Shown piece after piece: positions 47,037 to 59,175 of a stretch of DNA of 64,000 nucleotides. Source of the stretch: Begonia masoniana (lineage: Eukaryota > Streptophyta > Magnoliopsida > Cucurbitales > Begoniaceae); contig CM039511.1 of NCBI GenBank assembly GCA_022432975.1, positions 21,478,557 to 21,542,556 on the forward strand. Direction: 5' to 3'. Position 1 is the first letter of the stretch, and every line of letters starts with the position of its first letter. A program made the position numbers and the translations under genes. The notes beneath the pieces were generated by a model, which had not been told where the DNA came from, made no database searches, and saw nothing but the letters and a program-made list of their open reading frames with translations.

Positions 47037-49217
47037 TTGCCCTATGTTTACAACCCTATATGCCCCTGCCTGGCGTCTGTTTTGAAATCGCCCGCTTCAC
47101 CATTTACCCTCGCCTCTCTTCTCATCGACTCTCACTTCTTCTCTCAACCGACTCTCACGATGTGCGCCCCTGCCCCCATCGGCGAAGACTCTCGACGTGA
47201 ACCTCTCTCCCCCCCCTCCCTCTCTCTTCCCTTCGCTCTCTTCCAACTCTACTAACGGTACTGTTTTTCTGGGTTGTTGTTTGCGGTTTACCAGCATTGA
47301 AATCTCAAGGTGATTGATTTTCCGAATGGGTGTATTTAGTTGGCTGGACTAGTTCCTTGCGAACTGACTGAAATATTAGTTTATTTAGTTGGCTGCTCTG
47401 TTCCTTGACTTAAAACATGCAAAAGTTCAGAATTTTGGTTTTATTTCGGTCTGTTTGACAGAATCTTTATATAGTTCAGTAGTGGACGCTTGAGATTTGA
47501 TGAGAATAGAATTAGAGGGTGCAGGTGGAAGGGGAAGTGGGCAATTCAAACCGACCAATGCAGGAGCACGTCGGTAGTAAACTATAGCACTGAGAACTCG
47601 TGCCTTTTAATGAAAAATTCACGGTAGGGGGTGAATTGCCCTTATCCCATACATTACAGTTATTTTGTGCCAGTTAGTCGAAGTTTACGTGAAAATGCGC
47701 TTTCACCATATTTAGGGGTCAATGCACTTTGCCCATATATTAATAAGTTTGATCTAAAAATAGTCTGCTTGGAACAGTTTGCAGCATTTCTTGTTTTTTC
47801 AATTTCTTTTTTTTTCCAAAAAAAAAAAGTTAAATTTATTAACATACATAAACACCTAATGTATTGATTAGAAAGAATGATTGAACTACCTGAGTTTCAT
47901 ATGTTGCCAACTCTCTCAGTAGGTATCTGGAGACCATAACTAAATGTGTTCGTACCAGATAAATCCTGATGAACCAACAAAATATCGATAACATGTCGTC
48001 TCTGATCACAAGAATCATGTTATAATGTACAAACTGACACTTCAAGTTTTTCATATCAAAAAAGGTGAAAACTTAAAGAAACTAGAACATTTTCCCCCTC
48101 TCAAACTTTATGTGTGAATTACTCTGCATAACTTATAGCTCGAGCTTTACCCAAGTTCCACTTATCTTCCTGGCTATATTTTGCTTATTACAAAATAACT
48201 TCACCTGAAGACATCCTCATAGGCCCGACTTAAGATGGAGTTACTTCCATGCATAATCAACCAATATGTCGACAATGGTTTTTAATTTCAACTGAAATGA
48301 ATGATCTTTTCCACCAGTGAGACGTATCAATTCTGTCATCAAGAGGTTGCGAAAAAGTTGCCAATCGATTAAATTTCCTTTCTATCACCCGAGCCTGCAG
48401 CAATAGCCTGAAGACAAGGAATGAAACAAATTCATCAGAACTGCATGTCAAATGTAAAAAAAAACAAAAATGAAAAGAAAAGGAAGAAGGGAATAAACTA
48501 AGAAAACAGCATGAAGTTTATCTCTGCCAATTTTCACTAGTAATCGATAATCAGAAGTAATTATCAAATACACGGTTTTATGATTCTCACTACAAAATCA
48601 TTATCTGTCCCCTCGTGAAATAACACTTTTCAAAAATTAAAAAGTTCTCTCTCTATGTCCAAACCGCCTAGTTGTGTCCTGTTAATAAATACAAATAAAA
48701 GATAAATAAAAAACACAGCCTTTGAGTTGTGAATGCGTGTCAAGGTTTTGTCAATTGGTCAACACAAGAGCCCAACCAATTAGAATGGAGTTTATCTTGC
48801 TTTGTGTACGGTTACTCGTTCCAATGGCAAAGAAGCAAATCTTCATTAGTTGTGAGATCAATCGATGTGAATGTCTCCATTCGCCTAACATGGATATCAG
48901 AATAACCCATGTTACCCTTGCTACAAAAAAAAAGCAAAAATGGATGTCACGATAGAACAGGAAACAATTATATAATATAGTCCAACCACCTTCGAATTCA
49001 CATAACATCTATAAAGGATGATTTAATAAAAATTAATAAATTATTATCGTTTTTTTTTTTTTTGAAACAACGCTGAAGTTTTCTTTTGCTGAAAATATAC
49101 CCTTATGCGTCAAATAATAAGAACATCGTTCCTTTGCGAGCTAGAACAACAAATATACAGAGTTCAAAAGAAGAAGAAGACAAGAAAGTCGGGTTTAACT
49201 CAAGCGATGAAATGTTT
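47037..49217. other. 2.2 kb with no recognised gene
   Basis: 47037-47260 is C/T-rich with a short frame (MCAPAPIGEDSRREPLSPPS) resembling a plant 5' leader or first exon, but no continuation was found. 47270-47640 and 47830-48250 give nothing. On the minus strand, 48440-48250 opens after a splice-acceptor-like CTTCAG and runs about 60 codons (ATFSQPLDDRIDTSHWWKRS) that I do not recognise. 48450-49217 is AT-rich. This may be genuine intergenic or old exon-intron DNA. Confidence 0.4.
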
Positions 49218-49796
49218 TGTTTGGGCATTCAATACATGATGGGCAGTCAATAGCCCGTCAGTTACTGTATCAAAGTCTTCTCTGAAGACTATACGAAGAA
49301 GCAAAAACTTTAATATACCCCCGGATGGGCTTCGAGGTGTAAAATTCCTATTGGGGCTCAATGAATTTATTTGATGGAAGTTGAAATTATTATGATACAA
49401 AAGAGGTGTTTGGTCCGCTCTCTCTCTGCCGAAGAAACCACGTAGTTTCCTCCACAAACTATCACCGAAGAAAGGGAAACGGAGAGAAAATGCCTTTGAC
49501 GAAACCAGGGTTTTCCCTCCATTAAAACCCCGGCTGAGAAAAGCTAAAGAGAAAGAAGCTAGAAATCTTTCTTATCATGATCCAGTACTTGAAGAAGGAA
49601 CATAAAGAATTTATGCTTTTATCAGATATCTGGATTATAGTTTTGAACTCTTACGGATAGTTTTTTTCATGATGGAAAAGAAATGAAAGATGAAGTTAAT
49701 ATCTTTACTACTTCCTTTATTAAGAGTTGTGAAAATCATTTGTTTCAAGATCCTATGCGACATGATGAAATAAGAGAAAAAAAAAATTAACGAACA
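49218..49796 (+). mobile_element. 5' LTR of copia element C1
   Basis: Starts TGTTTGGGCATTCAATACAT and ends TTAACGAACA. It matches 55049-55637 along its length with many indels, so the insertion is old. A primer site follows at 49799. I find no matching target-site duplication (TGTTT against GTTGG). Confidence 0.88.
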
Positions 49797-49798
49797 TG

Positions 49799-49810
49799 TG
49801 GTATCAGAGC
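49799..49810 (+). other. Primer binding site of copia C1, iMet
   Basis: TGGTATCAGAGC just after the 5' LTR. Confidence 0.95.
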
Positions 49811-49919
49811 AAGGTGTAGAACTGTTGATTTTTCCGTTATGGTTGTTATTGTTATCGTATGGTTATTTTGCTGCATCATAGTTTTTGTCAAAAAATGTTT
49901 CCGACCGATTATTGTTTAT

Positions 49920-50110
49920 TTCCGGACGATTTACTGTTCAGCCGTTTTACTGTTCATGCCGGATTTACTTTCATGCCGTTTTACTGTTCTATGCCGTTTT
50001 TTACTGTTCATTGGTCGTTTTACGTTCATGCCGGAATTTACTGTTCATTGTCCAGGATTACTGTTCTGGCCGGATTTACTGTTCATTGCCGGGTATTGTT
50101 ACTGTTCATA
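49920..50110 (+). repeat. Degenerate TTTACTGTTCATGCCGG tandem repeat
   Basis: About ten irregular units of a 16-20 bp motif built on TTACTGTTCA and GCCGG in the leader of copia C1. It keeps three plus-strand frames open at once, which is a composition effect and not evidence of coding. Confidence 0.8.
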
Positions 50111-50449
50111 TAAAAAAAAAATATATATATATCGACATTATTTGTCTAAGGTTTGAACAAATGAAATAATACTTGAGGGTTAGATTTTTTAATAATAAAA
50201 AATGCAATTATGTTTGTCATTGTTATTGTTTATATGAAGGTGTTATATTTAATTTGATATTCTAAAGTAATGATGATTTGTGTCACCAACGTGGCCCGAA
50301 TCAGAAGGTTAGTACTCCATGTTTTATGTGAATGCTCATAATGTATAATATGTGACAAGATGACATGAGTACATTAATTTTCATGATTAAAAATATGTTA
50401 AATCGCAGCCAAGGTGGATTGGTTTTTATTTTAAATTAGAATATGATTT

Positions 50450-51720
50450 TGTAAATTTCAGAATGCCTTGTCGGTGTGTTTTAGTATATCCAACGATACA
50501 AACAATGTCTATTTCGAGTATGTTAATGAGCAATTATGTGAAATTAGATGAGGCATCAATTATGTTTATCTTATGTTTGTTGTTCACCCAAAGGAGAGCT
50601 TTCAATATATATAATGAATTGTTTGATTGCTTACTCAAAGCATTAATGTATAATCGTGTTTTTTATAATTTTGCAACAATCTATTCCTTTGCGCTTCATT
50701 TCGCAAGCCACGCTGTTGTGAGTTTCTTTCTGGTCTAATTTTCTCTATGGTGCGAACAAGTTCAGTCAACCTTGGGTTCTGCCTTGATTTAGCACTTGTA
50801 GAGTGAGAAACCATCTGCTATAACTGACTAGTACACAGAGCAAAAATCGTGCTATAATGCTTGGGACGATCAAACAGACTAAGCTTAATGTTTATTGCGA
50901 TGACATATCAAGTAACATCAGTCCAACATTTTCGACACTGAAAGTGCGATGTAATGTTTTATGAAATTTGTGAAGATGTTCTTCAGTCAGAAATCGCTGT
51001 AAATCACTTGCTGGAAGAAAAAAAAAAAAAAACACACTGATGGGTACTTTGCAAAATGAAGTTTGATGTTTCCAGGTACCAGGCATGCACATGTTTTCGA
51101 AATGACAAACTGTACCGCAAGATTAAAATTCATGGAAATAGGAAGTAACGGAACTTCCTAGTGACATTCATCCTGACTCCTTGCCTTCCTCAATATGGCC
51201 CATTGCACCTCTGAGCTATAATCACATGAGGACTATATGAATTTGCATGAATTACAAAGCATAGCTCATTCAGGAAAGAAGCAAGGCTCAAGAACCCAGG
51301 ACTCAAGCGGTCAATCTCATGAATTATGAAGGAGCTGGAAAGAACCCGTAAAGAAAGGTGAAAGGGTAAAAAGGAACTATCATCGTAGCTCAGTCCTCTT
51401 TCCAAATTCACAGAAGGAACAGAAGAAGATAATTGTCATTTCTTCTGTGGGAAAGCAAGGACACTATCAAAAGATTGCCTGAAACGCAAGGCATGTTCGA
51501 AAAGAAAGGTAAGCTATACGCTTTAGTAGGTTTTTGAATCAATTTTAACTGAAGTTCCTTGTAATACTTGGTGGATGATTCGGGTTGTACCACTCCACGT
51601 TTTTTCTCTAATACGTGCAGTGATTCCTTACGACCCAACATAAGCCCAAATGAAAAGTATATCTTCATGGGGAATCGGGTGAAAGTTCCGTTTGAAAGCT
51701 ATGAACTTACCGGTTAATGT
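50450..51720 (+). pseudogene. Copia C1 gag and protease remnants
   Basis: No long frame is left. A zinc knuckle can be recognised at about 51430-51490 (NCHF-CGKA..LSKDCLKRKA across small indels), and the copia protease neighbourhood at about 51560-51680 (NTWWM then SG-like residues, then PNEKYIFMGNRVKV in shifted frames). The order gag, zinc knuckle, protease, integrase is the Ty1/copia order. Upstream gag is too decayed to delimit. Confidence 0.7.
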
Positions 51721-51949
51721 TGACACTGGATAATCAATTAGCTCTTTGTCAACTTTTTTATGTCCATCTTTTTCTCGTAATTTAGGTTCCTTGTCTAACC
51801 TTGAACAGTTGGATGATGGGCCTTTAGTTTGGGAATGAATTTTCAGTTGTATAAAGATAAATGCTCTTTGATTGGTACTACTCTTGTGTTCTGATGAAGG
51901 TTTGTATAAATTAAAGCTCAATAATTGTTTTGCTTAACTCTTTTTAACC

Positions 51950-52640
51950 GTGCATCATAATTTTGGCACGAAACGTGGTTAATGGATGAATGTTCTGCTA
52001 AGTTTGCATAAACGATTAGGTCAGAATATCCAAAGAAAGAATGGAAAGAGTATAAGCCATCAATTCTTCCAAATTTGGATTTTACCCTTAATCAAACTTT
52101 GTTTGAGTGTATTAAAGGAAAGCAAACGAGAAACACAAGTAATAAGTAAGCCCAAGCGCAAACAGCGCCTTGAAAAATCATACACACTGATTATTGGTCC
52201 CTTTTGGATGTTCCATCTTTTGGTGAGAAAGGTATTTTATCACCTTTTATTGATGATTTTTCACGTTAGGTTATATCTATTTACTGAAGGAAAAAATCTC
52301 AGTTAATCTGCTCTTGAAGAGTGTTTGTACTGAGTTTGAAAGACAAATTAGATAGAAATTTAAATTATAAGATCTGATGAGGTGGTGAATGATTATGGAA
52401 GTTATGATGAAAATGGACCACATTCCAGGTCCCATTGCTAATTCCTATAAGAGTCGTGGGATTTTGCGCAATACACAATGCCAGGACCACCAGAACAGAA
52501 TGGTGTTGCAGAAAGGCTAATCCGTACGTTAATGGATATTGTTAGAGTATGTTTGAGTAATTCATCTTTAACCTTGTCATGTGGATGTAGCTTTAAACTG
52601 CTGTATATTTATTAAACAGGGTTCCTAGTAAGAGCAGTTT
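51950..52640 (+). pseudogene. Copia C1 integrase remnant
   Basis: Readable pieces: FIDDFSR near 52250, YGSYDENG-like residues near 52395, and the strongly diagnostic MPGPPEQNGVAERLIRTLMD at about 52480-52540, which holds the catalytic Glu of the DDE triad. Integrase before RT makes this a Ty1/copia element. Many frameshifts; non-functional. Confidence 0.88.
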
Positions 52641-53483
52641 CAAATACGCCATTTTAACTGTGGACGAGGTAGAAACCTAGTTTAAGGCATGCTGCATGTT
52701 TGGTGTTGCCCAGCAGAAGTAAGATTTATAAATCCACATGAAGAAACTGGATTCAAGAACAACCAGTGGTTTCTTCTTGTTATCCAGAAAAACAAGGGTT
52801 AGATTTTATTGGTCCTACCATAGTACGAGAATAAGTTGAAACTGGGAATGCTAGGTTCATTGAAAGTGGTGACATCAGTGGAGTGTTGGAAACCCACTGA
52901 ATGTGGAAATTCAAGAAGTTATGGTGCAATTCCAATACCAATAACGTCGGCGCAGTTGTTGTTCCAATCAGTTATTGAAACATACGAACACCAATTAATG
53001 AATCAAACTCCAGATAATGAGTTGTCACGATGAACCTCTCAAGATGAACCACAAAGACATACCATAAACATCTGTAAGAGAAAGAAGATCTCATGTCGAA
53101 TGATTATGGTTTATCTTCAATGAGTCCCGAATTGTAATTCGGACTGATGATGTCCCTTTCATTTTCACAATGCCATAAAAGTGCAATTCGATAAATGGTT
53201 AGCTGCCATAAAGATAGTTAAAATCAAGGACAGAATTAAGTTTGGACTCTTCGAATTGCCTGAGGTTTAAAGATTGGTTGTAAATGGGTCTTTAGACAAA
53301 CGCGACTCTAATGGCATATCGAACGAAACAAGCCAGACTTGTTGCCAAGGTTTTAACCCCTCAGAAGATGGTAATTGGTACAAATAACCTTTTCTCCTTT
53401 TTCGAAAAGGATTCTTTTCAGAATTATTATTGCAATGTAGCTCATTATGTTTAGAGCTCCTTCAAATGGATTGAAAACTGCTT

Positions 53484-54640
53484 TTGTTTGAATGGGACTC
53501 TTTAGATGAGGAATTTTATATGTATCAACCTGAAGGTTTGTCATTAAAGGACAAGAACACATGGTTTGGTAAATTAAAGAATTCAATATACGGACTAAAC
53601 AACTTCCCTACAATGTTAATTAAGTTTAACGATACATCACCTGACTCCTTTGGATTAAAAAACACGTTGATCGGTGTTATATATCTAAAGGTCAGTGGGA
53701 GTAAGTTGATATGCTGATTCTGATTTTATGATATCTTGCTAGCTACTAATGATCTGCCTAATGTACAAACCAAGAAATATCTCAAGAATTTTGAAATGAA
53801 ACTAGGAGAGGCATTCTTTGTGATGGGAATTGAATATTTCGGAATAGATCACAGGATTGTTGGTAGTGTCTCAGAAAGCCTATATACTAAGTTCTAGAGA
53901 GATTCAAATGGACAAATGTTCGGGCAAGTGTTTTTCCATTCGAAAGGAGATAAATTTATCTCAATCAATGTCCAAAGAATGAATTGGAAAACGTACACAA
54001 TGAAAGACATTCCTTAGCTCTATTGTGGGCCGCTTGAGTATGCACAGACTGGTCCGACCCGACATTAGGTTTGCTGTCGGCATGCTGGGACGGTATCAAA
54101 GTACTCCAGACCTATGCATTGGAAAGCTGCAAAGAAAGTCCTTAGGTACCTACAGGAACGAAGAACACATTGCGCATATAGACGATCTGATCATCTGAAG
54201 TGATTGGGATATTCGATTCGATTATGCTGGATGTGTGGATACCAGAATCCACGTTTTGCTATTTGTTCCGTTTAGCAAATGGTGCAATCTCATGGAAGAG
54301 TGCGAAGCAGTCTTTCACTGGCTACGTCCACTTATGGAGGTTGAGTTTGTATCTGCTTTGAGGCTACTATTCAGGGTTTATGGCTGCGGAATTTATTTCA
54401 GGACTTTGGAAGTGTTGACAGTAGTTCAAGCCGCTGAAATTATTGTGTATTCTGCAGCAGTCTCTTTTCCTACAACAACGAACAGGATTCCAAAGGTGCT
54501 AAACATATACATGAATCTTGGCCGTTAAAGAGAATTCAGAAACAGGGTGTCAATCGAACAACATTGCACTAAACTTATGATCCGGATCCGTTGACTAAAG
54601 GATGCCACCGACGACATTTACGGAACTGTCGAACGTATGG
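53484..54640 (+). pseudogene. Copia C1 reverse transcriptase-RNase H remnant
   Basis: EEFYMYQPEGLSLKDKNTWF and KLKNSIYGL (53505-53600) are copia RT motifs. IYLKVSGSKLI is followed by a damaged YVDD site (reads FYD near 53725) with DILLATND, then GEAFFVMGIEYF (53805-53840). MHWKAAKKVLRYLQ at 54115-54160 leads into RNase H, ending with a DPLTKG-like motif near 54590 and HVERMGI-like residues near 54630. At least eight frameshifts. Confidence 0.88.
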
Positions 54641-54736
54641 GCATTTCTGAAAGTTAATGTATTTTTTAAGTATGTGTCTTTATGTACTAACACTCTTGCG
54701 CTCCTTATTGATAGTTTCTTTATATAATTATATCTT

Positions 54737-54757
54737 GGGGGGGGGGGGGTGGGGGGG
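54737..54757 (+). repeat. Poly-G tract
   Basis: 13 G, one T, 7 G between the RNase H end and the 3' LTR of copia C1. It could be a purine-tract expansion or a homopolymer assembly error. Confidence 0.85.
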
Positions 54758-55048
54758 TTTAATTATACTGAAGTGCATTCAATATTCCCTTATGCACTGA
54801 TGAAGTCATAAACATATCTTGTCTTTGAGAAAGAACACTAAGGTGGACCATTTGTTATTCCTTTTTAGGATGAGTTGAGTATAAAATTGTATGTGATGAC
54901 GATGGACATGAATTGTGTCGATAAAATGACATATGACCGCTATGATCCATATTGCAATTAATACCTCAATCATGATGTTATATTGTTCAATATAAAGTCG
55001 AATTTGATTTTGTGTATTATAGATTAGACCTTTTAGACCACGTGGGAA

Positions 55049-55637
55049 TGTTGGGCATTCAATACATATGTGCATTCACTACCCTTCAGTTAATGTTATG
55101 CAAAAGTCCTCTCTGGAAGACTATACGAAGAAGCAAAACTTTAATATACCCACGTGATGTGGGCTCGAGGGTAAAATTCCTATTGGGCTCATGCAATTAT
55201 TGATGGAAGTAAAATTATTATGGATACAAAAGAGGTTTTTGGTCCTGTCTCTCCTCGCCGAGAAACACGATAGGTTCTCCCATCAAACTATCACTGAAGA
55301 AGGAAAAAGTGGAGAAAATGGCCTTTGACGAAACCAGTGGGTTTGCTCCATAATAACCACGGCTGAGAAAGCTAAGAGAAGGAGAAGATAGACATCGGTT
55401 TCTTAAGCATGATCCATGTACTTGAAAGAATAACCATAAAGAGATTTATGCTTTTATCATATACTGGATTATATTTGAACTCCTACTTGAATAGTTTTCC
55501 TCGCGATGAAAAGAAATGAATCTTAATTTAACATCTTTTACTACCTCTTCCCTTGATTAAAGAGTTGTGAAAAATCTATTGCAAGATCCATGAAACTGCA
55601 TGATGAAAATAAGAAGAAAAAAAAAAAATTAACGACA
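55049..55637 (+). mobile_element. 3' LTR of copia element C1
   Basis: TGTTGGGCATTCAATACATA...AACGACA, the partner of 49218-49796. A short purine stretch (CGTGGGAA) precedes it. Divergence from the 5' LTR is mostly indels. Confidence 0.88.
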
Positions 55638-55879
55638 GTTGGCTCTGACATGTTTCAAGCCATTGCGTAGGGGACTTAAGCAGACAATTTTTGTGTCCAT
55701 GCATGTAGTTTTTAAAAAGAACTTAAATACACTTAACACATGTGAATTCTGCTAGGATATTTAAAAAAATAAAAGAGATAATCAACTACGTAGCAACTTC
55801 GAAATCACTTACTCCCACATATGATCAGAAATGAATCCCAGTACTAAATCCGCAATTCCTCACTGCCGTCTATCACTAA
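55638..55879. other. Unassigned, boundary to truncated LTR
   Basis: No gene or element boundary recognised. Confidence 0.4.
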
Positions 55880-57837
55880 AAACCGTCCCAAAACGTATTT
55901 AAAACCATATACATTTTCATGAAACCGAACTGCATGGATATGTGTTTAAAATCTAACAAACCTATCTGTTTCAAAATCACCCAAAACAGTTCCAAAAAGT
56001 TTGAAAGTGTTTAAAACGTAATCCTATCAACTACCAGAATCAACATTCTATAATGTCTATACTACCAACCACCTAAATGTCCCACGGGCACAAGCCCGCA
56101 AAATCTATACATCTGTCCACGTGTCAGAGTACGCTAGACTGCGCCAGCACAACCACCACACCATCCTTCCGTCAACTGACTCAATCAATCCTCAGAGGAG
56201 GGACATCGTCCTCACCTGCCGCTCGATGTCTAAGTCCACCTACACCTACATACACTATGAGATGAAATCCTAGTAAGCTCTATGTAAATGCAATGCATGC
56301 TTGTCATATGAGTTCATTAATTCATGTATGTTTTCTTTACTATGCAATGCTCAATAGGGTGTCACCAGATTCCCCTATCCCTCTAACCAGAGAGAGCTCA
56401 TCCAGCGGGCAGACTACTCTTTCCAGCTAGAAGCGGGGGGTGCACGCTTACAACACGTACAGCCGTGCCTGAGCCCCACCTCGCGTGACCAATACGCCTT
56501 TCGGCCAATAAGCCTTTCGGCCAATACGCCTTTCGGTCAATACGCCTTTCGGCCAATAAGCCTTTCGGCCAATGCTATGCTTTACGTTATCTTTAAAACT
56601 CTGTGCGAAAGTTCATTTTCATGCTTTTCTTTAAAACAAGTGATGCGTGAACAGTTCAATATCTTAAAGTAAACAAACAATAACGTGTACCATCAAGACT
56701 GTAAAGCGTAAACTATAAACCCCTAAAACCTAGCTACCCCAAACCAAGTACAATTAAACAAACGCATCTCCAAAATTCCTCGAGACGACATTCGACGTAC
56801 GGTGTAGGCCAATCGGCCAGAGAAGAATCACGAGAACTTACCTCGCGTCCGTTGCAGCTCAAGCTCCGTCCACGAGCGTTGTTCACCTAAGCAATTCACA
56901 ACAATTATCGTTAAAATGCATTTTAACCGATAACGTCCAAATTAACGAAATCTTAACTAAAGAATTTCTTAAAACGTCCAACTTAAATTATTCGAAGCAT
57001 ATCGATGACAATTTACGATTGATACCTCGAAACTACAATTTACGAGTTTTCCCTAAAACCCGAAAATTCTCAAATTTTAACATTCGTCCTAAATCAATCA
57101 ATTCGTCCAATAACGCTCAAGACGTCCAAGATACACTTTATTACGCAACCTATTAATTACAAACCCTAAATCTCATTTTTAATCGAAACCCTAAACGAAA
57201 ACCCTAACGATAAACTCTACGAACCTCGGAATTTAACGCCCTAAAACTATAGAATCATACCTAGAGCGTCGATTGGAGGAGAAAACGTGAAGAAAACGAG
57301 ACGATCGGGGCGCGAATCGGAGGTCGGATGTTGAATCGTCGTCGGCTGGCAGAGAGAGCTTCGCTCTCTGACTTTCAATCGGCAGAGGAGGAATGAAGAA
57401 GAAGAATAGTTTAGGTTATTTTATAATTTTTGACTTGGCAAAAGACCGTTTTGCCCTTGCATTGTTTTCATATTGATTTCGTCGTTCGTTTCGTTAATTA
57501 ACTAGCTATTCGGTTTCACCAAATCTCCTTATTTCACCAATAAGTCCAACTTAATATTTGGGACCTATTAAAACTGTCCGTTTGAAATTCGGACCTCGTT
57601 TACTATTTTTACTAAAATGTTCTTTATATTACGAGAAATCTAATTACTCAAAATATAGCGTCATTATTCCGAAAAATCCTATAAATTTCTTAAAATCCCA
57701 ATTAATCGATAGGATCCTAATGACGCTTTCTTTTCATAAAACAGATCTGATTTGACATATTTACGAAAAATACCATTATATAATAAAATATTAATATAAT
57801 ATATTAAATCCAAAATCCGTACAAGCCGGGTATTACA
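55880..57837 (-). mobile_element. Left-truncated LTR of the element 2 family
   Basis: The right end reads GTACAAGCCGGGTATTACA, the complement of the TGTAATACCCGG start. Within it, the stretch TGGCCTACACCGTACG (minus, about 56791-56810), the donor-like AGGTAAGT region and the AGAGCGTCGATTGGAGGAG region (57262) match the element 2 LTRs. The left end fades at about 55880 without the GGGTCG(T/A)ACA terminus, so it is truncated or too diverged. It sits inside the short LTR of the second copia element. Confidence 0.85.
56489..56573 (+). repeat. 16-bp tandem repeat CCAATACGCCTTTCGG x5
   Basis: Five consecutive 16-bp units (56489-56568) plus a partial, with single-base variants (AATAAG for AATACG, TCAATACG once). 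It replaces sequence found at the same place in other LTRs of this family, so it is a private expansion. Confidence 0.92.
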
Positions 57838-57887
57838 GTTATAACACAAAATACATGTGAGAGGCTGAGGTAGAGAGGGGTCTAACA
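57838..57887 (-). mobile_element. Start of 3' LTR of copia C2
   Basis: The minus strand begins TGTTAGACCCCTCTCTACCT at 57887, matching the 5' LTR start at 63406, and is cut after 50 bp by the inserted LTR. A purine tract (TTGAGGTTGTGGAGAGA) precedes it on the minus strand. Confidence 0.8.
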
Positions 57888-58642
57888 TCTCTCCACAACC
57901 TCAAGTCTGAAAGACATAATGGTTGTCTCAACAATGTACAAACTTAGAGACAGACAAAGGTTTTGTGAGACCATCAGCCAGCTGAGTAAACGATGATGTG
58001 AATTGAATTCGGAGTTCATTCTTTCTAACTTTATCACGAACAAAAGGGAAGTCAATTTCTATATGCTTAGAGGTTAAGTGGAAAACATGATTTGAGGCTA
58101 TGTACATAGCACTAATGTTATCGCAGTATACGACTGCAATTGACTTAGAAGGGAAGCCAACATCTTGTAAAAGAGAATGTAGCCAAATTACCTCAGAAGC
58201 CCCATTTGCAACGCTACGATACTCTGCTTTGGTGCTTGATCAAGAGACAAATTTCTGCTTAGCTAAGGATCAGGAGATAATAAAGAGCCAATGTTGTGGC
58301 GATCATCAAAGGTAAGCAGCTAAGTCTACATTTAATCTCTAAAGAAGAAGAAGTCTGAAATGATAGAGAGTGTGATTAGGTTCCTCTAAGATATCAGAGA
58401 ATTTGCTTCAATGTTTGCTAGTGAAGATATTTCAGAGAATGCACGAATTGGCAAATTCTGTTGACAACAAAAGCAATATCCAATCCGGTTAAGGTGAAGT
58501 ATTGGAGGGCACCCACAAAGCTGCGAAAGATACTCCCATAAGGGAGAAGGGTGCCAAACTTCTTCGAGAGAACATAACCAGAGACCAATTGTGTCGGCAT
58601 TGGTTTTTAGTCAGTCATACAAGCTTGATCAAGTAAGGTAGA
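57888..58642 (-). pseudogene. Copia C2 RT end and RNase H
   Basis: The minus-strand frame 58600-58418 reads MPTQLVSGYVLSKKFGTLLP and FRSFVGALQYFTLTGLDIAF, the conserved copia segment after RT. Beyond it, shifted frames show EAEYRSVANGASEVIWL-type RNase H residues (about 58230-58160) and HIEIDFPFVRDKV (about 58080-58030). The protein continues from the RT core at 61283-61700, from which it is separated by the inserted LTR. Confidence 0.85.
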
Positions 58643-59064
58643 TGTAATGGTTCAGACTTTTGTCAATAAAATCGTTCAAATTTTTAAATTAAAAAATTTA
58701 ATCGAGTATATTTATATTTAAAGAATGTATAAATATACATTGGATTGAAGAAATGATACGTTAAAAAGTGAAAAACGTGGCCAATCGATCGCCCCTCTTA
58801 AATTTTAAATGTATAAAAATTCAATTTTTCAAATAAAATTTTGATTAATTATAAAAATTAGATTAAAATTTATCTAATGGATTAAATTAAGATTAATTGA
58901 ATTTAAAGATTTATTAAACTCGGTTTATGGTAATAAACTAAAGTTCTAAGGGCAAAATGATATTTTTCAGGAGATAATAATGATTTAATGGTAATTAACC
59001 ATTAAACCACTATTGACAAAGGGTTAAGGTGGCAGGATGCTGTGGTTTTACGTGGAGAAAAAGA

Positions 59065-59175
59065 AAGGAAGAGTGAGAGAGAGAGAGAGAGAAAAGAAAA
59101 GAAAGAAGAAAAAGAAAGGAAGAGAGAGAGAGAGAGAGGAGAAAGAACCGAGGGAAAGAAGGGAGAAAAGAGAAG
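59065..59175 (+). repeat. (GA)n-rich purine tract
   Basis: Imperfect GAGAGA/GAAAGA run. It generates an Arg/Glu/Lys-rich spurious frame (59042-59290). Confidence 0.9.

Noticed and set aside
47160..47252. Short frame starting MCAPAPIGEDSRRE as a first exon
   Set aside because: It is C/T-rich leader-like DNA, but no splice partner, domain or continuing frame was found. Left as unassigned.
49839..50169. Three overlapping plus-strand frames after the copia C1 primer site
   Set aside because: They arise from a degenerate TTACTGTTCA tandem repeat. Three frames being open at once indicates low stop-codon content and not genes.
49213..55642. Target-site duplication for copia C1
   Set aside because: TGTTT on the left and GTTGG on the right do not match, and shifting the boundary by a few bases does not help.
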